DNA of 64,000 bases from Bryobacterales bacterium KBS 96 (GTDB lineage Bacteria > Acidobacteriota > Terriglobia > Bryobacterales > Bryobacteraceae), in assembly GCA_000381625.1 (NCBI GenBank), contig KB906767.1, positions 5,757,357 to 5,821,356 of the forward strand. The letters run 5' to 3'. Made by a program: the position numbers and the translations under genes. Shown in pieces: positions 7,866-18,076 of this stretch (positions within the stretch are counted from its first letter, which is position 1; each line of letters starts with the position of its first letter). The notes under the pieces are model-generated. The model was given only the letters and a program-made list of their open reading frames with translations. It was not told the DNA's origin and made no database searches.

Positions 7866-9374
7866 TTGAACTCCTGCAAGGCGGTCCAAGCGGGTCGGGG
7901 AAACGGAGCCTCACGTCTGAAAACCCACTGGAAACTGATCTGTCTTACTGCGGCCGCATGCGCGATCGCTTCCGCCGCGACGCCACTTGCGCTCGATCCG
8001 GCGAATCCTCACTACTTCCTGTTTCGCGGTAAGCCTGCCGCTCTTGTTACTTCCGGTGAGCATTACGGCAGCGTCATCAATGCCGATTTCGACTATGTCC
8101 GATATCTTGACGAACTCGCTCGAAATCATCTAAATTTGACGCGCATTTGGGTCGGCCCTTATCGTGAGGTTGCCGGCAGTTTCAAAATTGCCGGTAACAC
8201 GCTTGCGCCGCAACCCGCCAGTTTTCTGCCGCCATGGCCGCGCTCCAACGTTCCAGGCGCGGCGGACGGCGGCAATCGATTCGATCTAGCCCACTGGAAT
8301 CCGGCCTATTTTGCACGCTTGCGCGATTTTATCGGCCAGGCCTCGCGCCGCGGCATTGTGGTCGAGGTGAACCTGTTCTGCCCTTACTACGAAGAGGCCA
8401 TGTGGAAGGTGAGTCCACTGAATGCCGCGAACAATATCAACGGAGTGGGTAACGTACCGCGGACCGAAGTGCTGACGATGAAGCATTCCGGTCTCCTCAC
8501 CATTGAGGATGCCATGGTCCGTAAGATTGTGACCGAGTTGAACGGCTTCGATAATCTCTATTACGAGATTTGCAATGAACCGTACTTCGGCGGCGTCACG
8601 CCCGAATGGCAGCGCCACGTCGGCGGTCTAATTCGCGCGACGGAGCAATCGCTCGCGAACCGGCATCTCATCTCGCAAAATATTTCGAACGGATCGAAGC
8701 GCGTTGAGCAGCCTGACCCGAACGTATCCATCTTCAACTTCCACTACTCACGGCCTCCCGAAAGCGTTGCAATGAACTACGGCCTCCAGCGCGTCATTGG
8801 CAATAACGAGACAGGCTTCGACGGGCAGGCGGATGCTACTTATCGGATTCAAGGTTGGGATTTTCTGGCTGCGGGCGGCGGTCTTTACAATAACCTCGAT
8901 TATTCGTTTGCTGTTGGGCATGAAGACGGCTCGTTCCATTACGATGCCGCTACTCCAGGAGGCGGCAGCTCGGCTCTCCGTAAGCAACTCGGCATTTTGT
9001 CGACATTCTTCAACTCGCTCGATCTGGTCGATCTTCAGCCCGTCGATGCGCGTGCAAAATCTCCGGAGCCTAACGCTCCTACGCTACGGGCGATTGCCGC
9101 CGCTGGGCGTGATTACGTCGTTTATGTTTATCACGCTCGCATCGATCCCAAGGCTAAGCCGAAGTACATTGTCGATTCCACAGTCCATTGCGATAAGCTC
9201 TTACTCGATTTCCCGCCCGGCAATTACGAGCAATACTGGCTAAATACCCGTAAGGGCGCTACGGAAGGCAAGAAGCGTTTTCATCACTCCGGCGGCGAGC
9301 GTACGTTCGAATCGCCCGCTTATTCGGAAGACGTCGTGCTCCGGATTCGTCGCATAGGGTCGCGTCAGCCGTAA
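7866..9374 (+). CDS. secreted clan GH-A glycoside-hydrolase-like protein
   Basis: A protein of about 500 residues with a signal peptide (LKTHWKLICLTAAACAIASA). It has a TIM-barrel glycosidase core: HYFLFRGKPAALVTSGEHY at the first strand, LNLTRIWVGPY, GIVVEVNLFCPYYE, the presumed acid/base in YYEICNEPYF, and NNETGF as a candidate nucleophile strand. Residues after about 400 form a beta-domain. It resembles GH5/DUF4038-type enzymes, but the substrate is unknown. The start is uncertain: TTG 7866 is given, CTG 7917 has GGAG eight bases upstream and begins exactly at the signal peptide, and an ATG at 7782 coincides with the divergent esterase start. Confidence 0.75.
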   Translation: MNSCKAVQAGRGNGASRLKTHWKLICLTAAACAIASAATPLALDPANPHYFLFRGKPAALVTSGEHYGSVINADFDYVRYLDELARNHLNLTRIWVGPYREVAGSFKIAGNTLAPQPASFLPPWPRSNVPGAADGGNRFDLAHWNPAYFARLRDFIGQASRRGIVVEVNLFCPYYEEAMWKVSPLNAANNINGVGNVPRTEVLTMKHSGLLTIEDAMVRKIVTELNGFDNLYYEICNEPYFGGVTPEWQRHVGGLIRATEQSLANRHLISQNISNGSKRVEQPDPNVSIFNFHYSRPPESVAMNYGLQRVIGNNETGFDGQADATYRIQGWDFLAAGGGLYNNLDYSFAVGHEDGSFHYDAATPGGGSSALRKQLGILSTFFNSLDLVDLQPVDARAKSPEPNAPTLRAIAAAGRDYVVYVYHARIDPKAKPKYIVDSTVHCDKLLLDFPPGNYEQYWLNTRKGATEGKKRFHHSGGERTFESPAYSEDVVLRIRRIGSRQP

Positions 9375-9487
9375 ACGCGGAGATCTCCACCCATCTACAT
9401 ACCCGGTCTACCGGGCCTCATCTACCCGAACCAAGGGATGCCGGAGAACGCGGCGGTTTTCCTAACCTTGGAATTATCGGAAACACC

Positions 9488-10717
9488 ATGGTCCCCCAAC
9501 GCGTTTTTGCCGCGGCAGTTCTTGCGTTCCTGCTGCTAGGCGCTTCCTGTTCCCGGCCGGGGAATGCGGAAACCAAGCCGGCCGGCGACACGAGCTCCTT
9601 GCCTATCGTGGCAGTCCAGAAAGCGTGTACCAATACTCTCTCCCGGAATCTGACCTTGACGGCGGAATTCGAGCCCTATCAGGAAATCGACGTGATGGCG
9701 AAAGTGGCCGGCTATGTGAAACAGATCAATGTCGATATCGGCGATCGCGTCCGGCGTGGGGCGCTGCTGGCCACGCTAGAAGTTCCGGAAATGTCCAACG
9801 AGCTTGCGAAAGCGGCGGCCGGCGTCGAACGCAGCGATGCGGAGGTGAAGAAGGCGCAAGATGACGTGCAGCGCGCAAAAGCGGCGCACACCATCGCTCA
9901 TCTGTCCTATCAGCGTCTTAGCGACGTTTCGAAAGCCCGGCCGGGCCTGGTGGCGCAGGAGGAGATCGACAACGCGCAGAGCAAAGACCTGGTGACGGAA
10001 GCTCAAATTTCGTCCGCGCAATCGAGCCTCGCGGCCGCCGAGCAGGAGTTGAAGGTGAACCAGGCCGAACAGGCTCGCCTCAAAACGATGTTCAACTATA
10101 CGATTGTCGCCGCTCCGTTCACTGGCGTTATTACGAAGCGGTATGCGGATACGGGTTCCATGATTCAGGCCGGCACCTCCTCGCAGACGCAGGCGATGCC
10201 GATTGTCCGGTTATCGCAAAACAATCTGCTGCGGCTCATTCTTCCCGTGCCGGAATCGGCTGTTTCCGGCGTTCATATCGGCCAGCACGTGGAGGTGAAA
10301 GTGCCGACTTTGCATCGCTCTTTCCCCGGAAAAGTGGCTCGGTATGCCGATAAAGTGCAGCTTTCCACGCGAACCATGGATACAGAGGTGGACGTGCAGA
10401 ATCCGTCGCTGGTGTTGATCCCCGGCATGTACGCCGAGGTGAATCTTCAGTTGGCGGTGCGCAACAACGTCCTGACCATACCAATCGCGGCGATTGACAA
10501 CAGCGATAACACGACACGCGTGTTCAGGGTGACTTCCGAAGGCGTTATCGAGGCCGTTCCAGTTACTCTCGGCCTCCAGACCTCCACCAATGCCGAAGTG
10601 CTTTCCGGGCTGAAAAATGGCGACATGATCGTCGTCGGCAACCGCGCCGGGCTTAAGGCGGGTGAAAAAGTTCAGCCGGCGGTTGTCAGCCTCTACGATT
10701 CAAAAGCAACTTCGTAA
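9488..10717 (+). CDS. RND efflux periplasmic adaptor (MFP) lipoprotein
   Basis: A 409-residue HlyD/AcrA-family adaptor. A lipobox LGASC puts lipidated Cys21 at the mature N-terminus. A biotinyl-lipoyl half-motif (VAGYVKQINVDIGDRVRRGALLATLE), a long coiled-coil hairpin (about 105-200), the second lipoyl half (YTIVAAPFTGVITKRYADTG) and beta-barrel plus membrane-proximal domains follow in order. It bridges the inner-membrane pump to the outer-membrane channel. Its stop shares a base with the next start (TAATG at 10715-10719), so it is translationally coupled to the RND gene in an adaptor-pump-channel operon. Confidence 0.93.
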   Translation: MVPQRVFAAAVLAFLLLGASCSRPGNAETKPAGDTSSLPIVAVQKACTNTLSRNLTLTAEFEPYQEIDVMAKVAGYVKQINVDIGDRVRRGALLATLEVPEMSNELAKAAAGVERSDAEVKKAQDDVQRAKAAHTIAHLSYQRLSDVSKARPGLVAQEEIDNAQSKDLVTEAQISSAQSSLAAAEQELKVNQAEQARLKTMFNYTIVAAPFTGVITKRYADTGSMIQAGTSSQTQAMPIVRLSQNNLLRLILPVPESAVSGVHIGQHVEVKVPTLHRSFPGKVARYADKVQLSTRTMDTEVDVQNPSLVLIPGMYAEVNLQLAVRNNVLTIPIAAIDNSDNTTRVFRVTSEGVIEAVPVTLGLQTSTNAEVLSGLKNGDMIVVGNRAGLKAGEKVQPAVVSLYDSKATS

Positions 10718-13700
10718 TGTCACGTTTTGCGATCAAAACCCCGTATTTCATTGTTGTTCTCTGCCTGGTGATTCTGGTTGTCGGCACGGCGGCCGTCCTG
10801 CGCATGCCCGTGGACATGTTTCCGTCCATGGATATTCCGGTTGTCGTAGTGGCCACGTTTTACAACGGAATGCCGCCTGAGCAAATTGAGAACGACATCA
10901 CCAGCCGCTTTGAGCGTTTCTTCACGCTTGCGAGCGGTATCGAGCATATCGAATCGCGTTCTCTCACCGGCGTCAGCATTATCAAAGTCTACTTTCAGCC
11001 CGGTTCCAATGCCGATTCCGCGGTCACCACTATCTCGAATCTCGCCATGGCGCAGTTGCGCCGTCTACCCCCCGGCACCCTTCCGCCGGTGGTGTTAAAG
11101 TTTGACGCCTCGAGCCTTCCCGTGTGTCTGGTCACTTTCAAGGGGCAGGGTATGAATCAAACCAAGATCCGCGATCTTGCGCAATTCGTCGTGCGCAATC
11201 AGATCGCGAGCGTGCCGGGAGCGTCGGTGCCTCCCCCGTTCGGAGGGCGCTACCGCCAGATCATGGTCTACGCCGATCCCTACAAGCTCGAAGCCCATCA
11301 GCTGAGTTTGATGGATGTGGTGCGAAGCATCAATCTGGCGAATCTCATTCTTCCGGCTGGTGACGTTCAGATTGGGCCGCTGGATTACAACATCTACACC
11401 AATAGCCAGCTCAACAGCGTTCAGGAAATCAATAATCTCCCGATCAAGACGGTCGGCACGAGTCCGGTAAGAATTAAAGACATCGGTGTGGCCAAGGATG
11501 CCTACCAGATTCAAACCAACCTTGTGCGGGTGGATGGCCAGCGCTCTGTGTATTTACCGGTCCTCAAGCAAGGCGGCGATACAAACACCATCGCCGTGGT
11601 GAATGGGGTCCGGCAGACGATAGGCAAGCTGTTCGACGTCCCAAAACAACTGGTGAGCCGTGTGGTCTTCGACCAGTCGCGTTTCGTCAAAACCGCGATT
11701 GACACTCTGCTTCACGAGGGTGGCATGGGATTGTTTCTCACGTCGCTGATGATTCTGATTTTTCTCGGGAGCATGCGTGCGACCGTGGCGGTGTTCTTCT
11801 CCATTCCGCTGTCGGCGCTCGTGACGTTTATCGCACTGCAGTTAGGCGGCAGCTCGATCAACAGTATGATGCTGGGTGGCCTGGCGCTGGCGTTTTCAAG
11901 GCTGATCGACAACTCGGTCGTGGTGCTCGAGAACATCTACCGGCATCTCGAAATGGGTGAACCGCCCGAAATTGCGGCGGAAGTGGGCGGCCGCGAAGTG
12001 GCTCTGCCCGTACTCGCCGCGACCCTTACCACCGTCGTGGTTTTCTTCCCCGTAACCTTCCTCTACGGAGTGAGCCGCTATCTCTTTTCGGCGCTGGCTC
12101 TCGCCGTGGGACTTTCGCTGTTTGCCTCGTTCGCGGTGGCAATGACCGTTGTTCCGCTGTTCTGTGCGCGCTTTATCAAGCACGCGGGCCAGCACGAGAC
12201 GCCATCGGCGGAGCACGATGTGGATTACGCGCCGCCGCGCAAAGCGGGTTTTGGCGACCGCTTCAACGCCTGGTTTAACCGGCATTTTGAGCGTTTTCTT
12301 GGCTCTTACGATCGTGCCGTGGGGGTGACGCTGCGCCGTCCGGTGCTCACGCTGGCAGCCTTCGGAGTCGCGTTTCTGGCGAGCCTTCTTATCTTCCCTC
12401 TGCTCGGCGTTTCGTTCTTTCCCCGCACCGACGCCGGACAATTTGTCATAAACCTGAAGGCGCCTCCGGGCACTCGCCTGGGCGTAACGGAGCGCGAAGT
12501 TGCGCGGGTAGAGGACATTATCCGGCAGACGGTGTTGCCTAAGGATTTGGGAATCATATTGTCCAATATCGGCACAGTTCCCGGTTTTTCCGCGATCTAC
12601 ACGACGAACTCCGGAATGCATACGGCGTTTGTGCAAGTGAGTCTCAAGCCTGGGCACAAGATCGGCAGCTACGAATACATGGCCCGGGTGAAGCGTATTC
12701 TCGCGGATCGGATGCCTGAACTATCCGCCTATTTTTCAAGCGGCAGCCTTGTCGATGCGGTGTTGAATCTTGGCCTTCCCGCGCCGATCGACGTTCAGAT
12801 CGGCGGCTCCAATATGCAGCGTAGTTACAATCTGGCGCTGGATCTTTCCCGGAAGATTCAGCAAATCCACGGTGTCGCCGACGTTTATATCCCACAGGAT
12901 CTCGATTATCCGGCCCTGAAACTAAACATTAACCGAATGCGAGCGGCCGAGTTAGGCCTCACGCAAAAGGAAGCTGTCGACAACATCATCACCGCGCTTA
13001 CCTCTAACCAGATGATCGCGCCCAGCTACTGGATCGACCCCAAGAGCGGATTCGATTACATGTTGACCGTACAATATCCGGAAAAGCAAGTGAATAACTT
13101 GCTTGATTTGCGCTCTATTCCCCTGCACGCGCCGAATTCTCCTGAGCCTACCCGGCTTGACGCCATCACCGGCATTACGCGCGTCGATGCTCCTACCGAA
13201 GTCGATCATTATCAGATCCGGCGAGTCATTGATATCTATGTGCGGCCGTTAAGCGAAGATCTCGGCCGAATCGCGAACCGGATCGATTCGATTGTCGCGT
13301 CGACGAAGATTCCGGAAAGCACGTCCGTGACTCTGCGCGGCATGGTGCAGGGCATGCGCCAGTCGTTTAAGAGCTTTGGAATCGGTTTGTTGCTCTCGCT
13401 GGCATTGCTCTATCTCATTCTGGTTGCGCAGTTCCGGTCCTTTGTCGATCCGTTCATCATCCTGCTGGCATTGCCGCCGGCGGTTTCCGGCGTTTTACTG
13501 ACGCTCTGGATGACCGGCACGACGCTGAATGTCATGTCCCTGATGGGCATTGTGATGCTTGCCGGCATCGCACTCTCGAATAGCATTCTGATGGTGGAAT
13601 TCGCGCACCGGCTGCTCCAGGAGGGCCGGACTGTTGCCGACGCGATTGCCATTGCCTGCCGCGTCCGGTTGCGTCCGGTTCTAATGACGTCGCTTGCCAC

Positions 13701-13908
13701 CATCATCGGTCTGCTGCCTATGGCGTTCAAGATGGGCGAAGGCAGCGAAGCGTACGCGCCGCTCGCGCGCGCTCTCATTGGTGGGCTGACGCTTTCCGTG
13801 ATTCTGACCGTCTTTCTCGTCCCCGCCGGTTTTCTGCTGGTTTATAGAAAACGCGACGCTCACATTCGCGAATCTGTGACGACGGGCGCCGTGGAGGTTC
13901 AAGGGTGA
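10717..13908 (+). CDS. RND-family efflux pump permease (HAE1-like)
   Basis: A 1063-residue inner-membrane pump with the usual 12 membrane segments and two large periplasmic loops (about 30-335 and 560-880). Family marks include PVDMFPSMDIPVVVV at the first segment, GLALAFSRLIDNSVVVLENI in TM4 and RLRPVLMTSLATIIGLLP in TM11. The proton-relay positions differ from AcrB: TM4 reads D398-N399 where AcrB has D407-D408, and the TM10 lysine (K940) is replaced by S954 in ALSNSILMVEF. Substrate is likely a hydrophobic or amphipathic compound, but cannot be named. It is coupled on both sides by overlapping codons (TAATG before, GTGA after). Confidence 0.93.
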   Translation: MSRFAIKTPYFIVVLCLVILVVGTAAVLRMPVDMFPSMDIPVVVVATFYNGMPPEQIENDITSRFERFFTLASGIEHIESRSLTGVSIIKVYFQPGSNADSAVTTISNLAMAQLRRLPPGTLPPVVLKFDASSLPVCLVTFKGQGMNQTKIRDLAQFVVRNQIASVPGASVPPPFGGRYRQIMVYADPYKLEAHQLSLMDVVRSINLANLILPAGDVQIGPLDYNIYTNSQLNSVQEINNLPIKTVGTSPVRIKDIGVAKDAYQIQTNLVRVDGQRSVYLPVLKQGGDTNTIAVVNGVRQTIGKLFDVPKQLVSRVVFDQSRFVKTAIDTLLHEGGMGLFLTSLMILIFLGSMRATVAVFFSIPLSALVTFIALQLGGSSINSMMLGGLALAFSRLIDNSVVVLENIYRHLEMGEPPEIAAEVGGREVALPVLAATLTTVVVFFPVTFLYGVSRYLFSALALAVGLSLFASFAVAMTVVPLFCARFIKHAGQHETPSAEHDVDYAPPRKAGFGDRFNAWFNRHFERFLGSYDRAVGVTLRRPVLTLAAFGVAFLASLLIFPLLGVSFFPRTDAGQFVINLKAPPGTRLGVTEREVARVEDIIRQTVLPKDLGIILSNIGTVPGFSAIYTTNSGMHTAFVQVSLKPGHKIGSYEYMARVKRILADRMPELSAYFSSGSLVDAVLNLGLPAPIDVQIGGSNMQRSYNLALDLSRKIQQIHGVADVYIPQDLDYPALKLNINRMRAAELGLTQKEAVDNIITALTSNQMIAPSYWIDPKSGFDYMLTVQYPEKQVNNLLDLRSIPLHAPNSPEPTRLDAITGITRVDAPTEVDHYQIRRVIDIYVRPLSEDLGRIANRIDSIVASTKIPESTSVTLRGMVQGMRQSFKSFGIGLLLSLALLYLILVAQFRSFVDPFIILLALPPAVSGVLLTLWMTGTTLNVMSLMGIVMLAGIALSNSILMVEFAHRLLQEGRTVADAIAIACRVRLRPVLMTSLATIIGLLPMAFKMGEGSEAYAPLARALIGGLTLSVILTVFLVPAGFLLVYRKRDAHIRESVTTGAVEVQG

Positions 13909-15248
13909 ATCGTTCACTGACGATTTGTGCCGCTGCCCTGGCCGTCGTTGTTGCGTGCTTCGCGCAGAACCAGCCCATTCCCGTGCCTCCGACAGCGAAG
14001 CCGCCGCAACCTGCGCCGGCCGCTCCCGGCGCGACGCACCTGACGCTGCCCGAAGCCGAGCAGATGGCGCTGAAGCAAAACCCGAAAATCAGCCAGGCTC
14101 AGTATCAGGCGCGCGCGTATGGTGAAGTGGTCAGCGAATTTCGTTCCGCTTACTTCCCAACGGTTGCAGGCAATATCACGGCCGTGGGAGCCGACGACGG
14201 AAGCCGTCTCGCGGCGGGAGCGCTCAACAATCCGGTGCTCTACAGCCGCGTCGGCACGGGCGTGACGCTGAGTCAATTGATCACCGATTTCGGACGAACG
14301 CCGAGTCTGGTGCAATCGGCATCGCTCGGCGCTCAGGCGCAGCAGCAGGCGCTGAACTTTACGCGCAGTGACATCGTGCTGCAGACGGACGGAGCGTACC
14401 TCGGCGTGCTGCGGTCACGAACGGAACTTGCGGTGGCGAAAGAAACCGTGCAGAACCGCCAGCTTGTAACGGATCAGGTGCAGGCGCTGTTTCAGAGCAA
14501 GCTGAAGTCGTCGCTCGATCTCACGTTCGCGAAAGTCAACCTGGCCGATGCGCAGCTCTTGCTATCGGCAGCCGAGAACAACGTTCGCTCCGCCGAAGCG
14601 GAACTGGCGCGAGTGCTTGGGCTGCCCGCGAACACCTCGTTTGCGCTTGTCGATCCCGCCATGCGGGAACAGCCTCCGGGCGATTCCAACAGCTACGTGC
14701 AGCAGGCCCTCCAGAAGCGGCCGGATCTGCTCCAGCGCCGTCTCGAAGTGCGCTCAAGCCAAGAATTCGCGACGGCTGAAGGACGCTTGACCAGGCCGAG
14801 CGTAGGGCTCTTCGGATCCGCCGGCTACGTGCCCGCGGGCGTGACACAAGTGCCTGGCACATTTGGCGCGGTCGGGGTCAATCTGAACATACCCGTATTC
14901 AATGGCGGTCTGTATCGCGCAAGGCGGTATGAAGCCGACGCCCGCGCGGCGGCGGCCGAGCAGGGGCTTCACGACCTGGAGCTGCAGATTCGCCGCGATG
15001 TCCGCGTGGCGTGGCTGAATGCCAATAACGCATACGAACGGCTGGGGTTGACACAGCAATTGCTCGACCAGGCGAAACTTGCGCTCGATCTATCGCAGAC
15101 GCGCTATCGACTTGGGCTTTCGTCCATCGTCGAATTGAGCCAATCGCAACTGCAATATACGTCGGCGGAAATTGCCCAAGCCAGCGCGAGATACGACTAC
15201 GAAGCGCAGCAGTCTTTCCTGCAATATCAGGCGGGTTTGTTGCACTAA
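13905..15248 (+). CDS. TolC-family outer-membrane efflux protein
   Basis: A 447-residue outer-membrane factor with signal peptide (MNRSLTICAAALAVVVACFAQ), a Pro-rich linker, then two tandem OEP repeats (about 45-235 and 260-445). Typical pieces are LTLPEAEQMALKQNPKISQAQ and YRLGLSSIVELSQSQLQYTSAEI. As a trimer it would form the outer-membrane and periplasmic channel of this pump. The GTG start overlaps the RND stop by four bases (GTGA, 13905-13908). Confidence 0.92.
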   Translation: MNRSLTICAAALAVVVACFAQNQPIPVPPTAKPPQPAPAAPGATHLTLPEAEQMALKQNPKISQAQYQARAYGEVVSEFRSAYFPTVAGNITAVGADDGSRLAAGALNNPVLYSRVGTGVTLSQLITDFGRTPSLVQSASLGAQAQQQALNFTRSDIVLQTDGAYLGVLRSRTELAVAKETVQNRQLVTDQVQALFQSKLKSSLDLTFAKVNLADAQLLLSAAENNVRSAEAELARVLGLPANTSFALVDPAMREQPPGDSNSYVQQALQKRPDLLQRRLEVRSSQEFATAEGRLTRPSVGLFGSAGYVPAGVTQVPGTFGAVGVNLNIPVFNGGLYRARRYEADARAAAAEQGLHDLELQIRRDVRVAWLNANNAYERLGLTQQLLDQAKLALDLSQTRYRLGLSSIVELSQSQLQYTSAEIAQASARYDYEAQQSFLQYQAGLLH

Positions 15249-15265
15249 TCCGAAGCGACGCCGAA

Positions 15266-15706
15266 ATGTGGCCTTTGCACACTCATCGTCAAGAACCCGT
15301 CACTCAATCGCCTGCGTCTGCAGAGCCATTCATGATGGCCGTGTTGCCTCAGCTAGCCGAGCAACAGCGCCTCGCCTGGTGCGTGGACGGCAGCGCCTGG
15401 AGACTCGATATTGTGTTCACGTTAGACGAGGCGCTCCTGCGCGCGGAGCGGGACAAGCCCTCGGTGATTCTGCTCGACCGGGACCTCTCGAATAGCGACT
15501 GGCGCGCGGCAGTTCACAAATTTTGTAAGCTTCGTCCCGCTCCCAGCGTCTTGCTTGCCTCGCCCGTTGCCGATCAATATCTCTGGGACGAGCTTGTCGC
15601 GAACGGCGGCTATGATGTCGTCATTAAGCCGTTTCAGGCAGGCGAGTTGAAACGCGTCATCGCCTCGGCGCATGCCTTCTGGAAGAGCCGTTTGCCGCGC
15701 GGGTAA
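15266..15706 (+). CDS. stand-alone receiver-like (CheY-fold) protein
   Basis: A 146-residue protein with a receiver fold: SVILLDRDLSNSDW holds the presumed phospho-acceptor Asp, SVLLASP gives the Thr/Ser position, and DVVIKPFQAGEL the conserved Lys-Pro. The N-terminal acidic pair of the classic receiver is not obvious, so phosphorylation is uncertain. It follows the TolC gene by 17 bases and may belong to the efflux operon as a regulatory partner. The start could also be the ATG at 15332. No output domain is present. Confidence 0.65.
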   Translation: MWPLHTHRQEPVTQSPASAEPFMMAVLPQLAEQQRLAWCVDGSAWRLDIVFTLDEALLRAERDKPSVILLDRDLSNSDWRAAVHKFCKLRPAPSVLLASPVADQYLWDELVANGGYDVVIKPFQAGELKRVIASAHAFWKSRLPRG

Positions 15707-15730
15707 ACGGCGGTAAACGGTTCTTTCGTG

Positions 15731-17805
15731 CTATTTGGCGATGGCGTAGCCGCTCATGGACACAACTTGCGGACTCCCGTATGACGTGTCGTTGAAAACA
15801 AGCGAAGTGCTCCGTTCGCCTACCGCCTTCGGAGAAAAGTCGAACGACACGGCGCACGTCGTGTAGGGAGCGACCGCCGAGCCGCACGTATTTTGAGTGA
15901 TCGCAAAATCCTGCGTGTTGCCGCCGAAGAATTGAATGCTTGTGAAGCGGATTGCCGGGCTTCCGGGATTGTAGATATAGACCACGTAGGACCCGCTGGT
16001 CTCGCCGAGATGGCGAGTGGGGAATTGCCACGTCAAGCGCGAAAATTTCAGAGGGGCGCTGACCGCAGTTCCGCTGATGGATATCTCTTGTGGACTATCG
16101 CTTAGATCGTCAGTGAAAACTAGCCCGGCGTACCGCTGGCCCGGGCTCTCGGAGAAAAGTTGAACGCCACCGCGCATGTCGTGTAAGGCGCAAGTGTCGA
16201 GCCGCAGGTATTTTGAGTGATCGCAAAATCTCCGGAGTTGCTGCCCCCGAGTTGAATGCTGGTGAAATGGACCGCCGAGCCGGTCGGGTTGTAGACGTAT
16301 TCCACGTAAGATCCGCTGGTTTCGCCAACCGGGCGGGTCGGAAATTGCCACGATAAGCGCGTGAATTTCAGTAGGTAACTCCCACCGCCACTGATAGGCA
16401 CAACCTGCTGGCTGTTCTTTGTGTTGTCATTGAGGACGAGGAACGTCGTCAGTTCACCCGCGCCGTAAGGAGTTAGAGTCAGAGTTACGCTGCAACTCGC
16501 ATTAGCGGCAAGAGTCGGGCCACAAGTCGTTCCGGTAATCTCAAACTCCGGCGGGCCGTTTTCTTCGTCGAATTGCGTATTGCCGCCGGCAAGTTTAGGG
16601 CTGGCTAAAGCCGCCGTCTGCGGTCCGGCGTTATAGATTGAAATCACCCCGGGCCCGCTCGTCTTCCCAATCGGAACCGGACCGAATGTGAACGGAGATG
16701 GAGAAATTTGCAGATCTGCGTCCACGATCGGCTTAGCCGTCAGCAGAAGCGCATGCTCCTGGTAATCGGGAACGGCGGCATCACCGGACGCAATAATCTG
16801 CCCGGCGTTGTTAATACCGTTTGCGTTAGGTCCGTTCTCATAACCCAGGTTCCAGCCAGATCCGGCCTGAAGAAGAGTGCTCAGATCGATGATTTGCCCA
16901 TTCTCCGCAAGAAATGGGTGGAAGGTATGGTCCTCATTCATAGCGCCACCAACCACTTGTGCGCTTTCGTTGATGCCTGTAACCTGACCGTAGGGATCGC
17001 TGCCAATTGCGCCGAGGTCCGTGAATTTTCCGTCCTGCCAGAGAAACGCATGAGATCCGTCAGCCCCGTACTGGGAGCCCGCCACTTGGCCCTTGTTGTT
17101 GATCACGGGCGGCCTAATCGTAACGAAACCCGGCGCTAACTTGCCCAAATCGGTCATCTGCCCGTCCTGCCACAGAAACGTATATTCGCCAAAATTCGAG
17201 TAGCCGACAACCTGCCCGCTATCGTTAATGCCAGTAGCCACGGTATCAACGTCGGCTCCGCCCAACGTGCCGAGATCCGTCATCTGGCGGTCCTGCCACA
17301 GAAATGCATGATCGGCGCCGCTCGCCGTTAGTGAATCGCCGACGATTTGACCAAGGTTATTGATGGCTCGGGCGGAACTTTCTGAGCCCCCTAAAGTGCC
17401 GAGATCCGTCATCTGGCCGTTCTGCCATAGAAACGCGTGGCTGCCGCCGTTGCCGCTAGAGTTCTCCGCCGTTCCGACGATCTGGCTCTTGTCGTTAATC
17501 GCTAGGGCACGGGTAGAGTCGTAGCCCGGCAATGTGCCGAGATCCGTCAACTGGCCGTTCTGCCATAGAAATGCGTGATGGACGCCTTGGAGATTCGTAT
17601 CCATATAGGCCGTCCCGGCCACCTGGCCGCTGTTATTAATTCCCGAAGCCTCACTGGTCTTGTAGCCAGGCAATGTGCCCAGATCCGTAACGGCGTAAAC
17701 GGTGTATCCGTTTTGCGGTGGCTGCTGCGCCATCGCAAGGCCAGCCACGAACACCGGCAGACAAAGCACGGTCCAAATCTGCGACCGAAAATAGCGAGAT
17801 TTCAT
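15731..17805 (-). pseudogene. secreted HAF-repeat / choice-of-anchor protein, frameshifted
   Basis: The main frame (17805 down to 16120) has a signal peptide (MKSRYFRSQIWTVLCLPVFVAGLAMA), about seven HAF beta-propeller repeats of the form HAFLWQ(N/D)GQMTDLGTL...AINNxGQIVG, then Ig-like choice-of-anchor-D (ASPM-SPD-2-Hydin) modules. It stops at TAG 16120-16122 within the second anchor module. The expected continuation (GQRYAGLVFTDDLSDSPQEIS) and a third module ending at 15731 lie one frame away. Comparison of the two neighbouring modules puts a single-base loss near 16135-16150, after the codons FNFSPRA. Without it the protein would be about 690 residues and secreted or surface-bound. HAF proteins have no known function. 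It may be true decay, phase variation or a sequencing error. Confidence 0.75.
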
Positions 17806-18076
17806 AAGCCGTGCCTCCGGTGCACGGATGCATCTTACTGTGACCCGATAGCAGTAAGTTGACGTCTAACCGAGTGAATTTATATCACAGTCCGAACAAA
17901 TTTCAGCGGGGAAAGTTACGGATAGGTATTTAATCGGAAATCGCGATAATAGATGAATTACAAGGAATAACGCCTGAATATGCCATATTTAAGTCGTGTT
18001 GAAGCAATGTATCACGTGATGGCCCGTGGTACTTTAACGCTATTCAGCGACCGTCGGTGGATAATAAGAATCGCTC
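17806..18076. other. intergenic region between HAF gene and methyltransferase
   Basis: These 271 AT-richer bases separate two divergent genes and must hold both promoters. I find no gene, clear operator or long inverted repeat in them. Confidence 0.5.
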
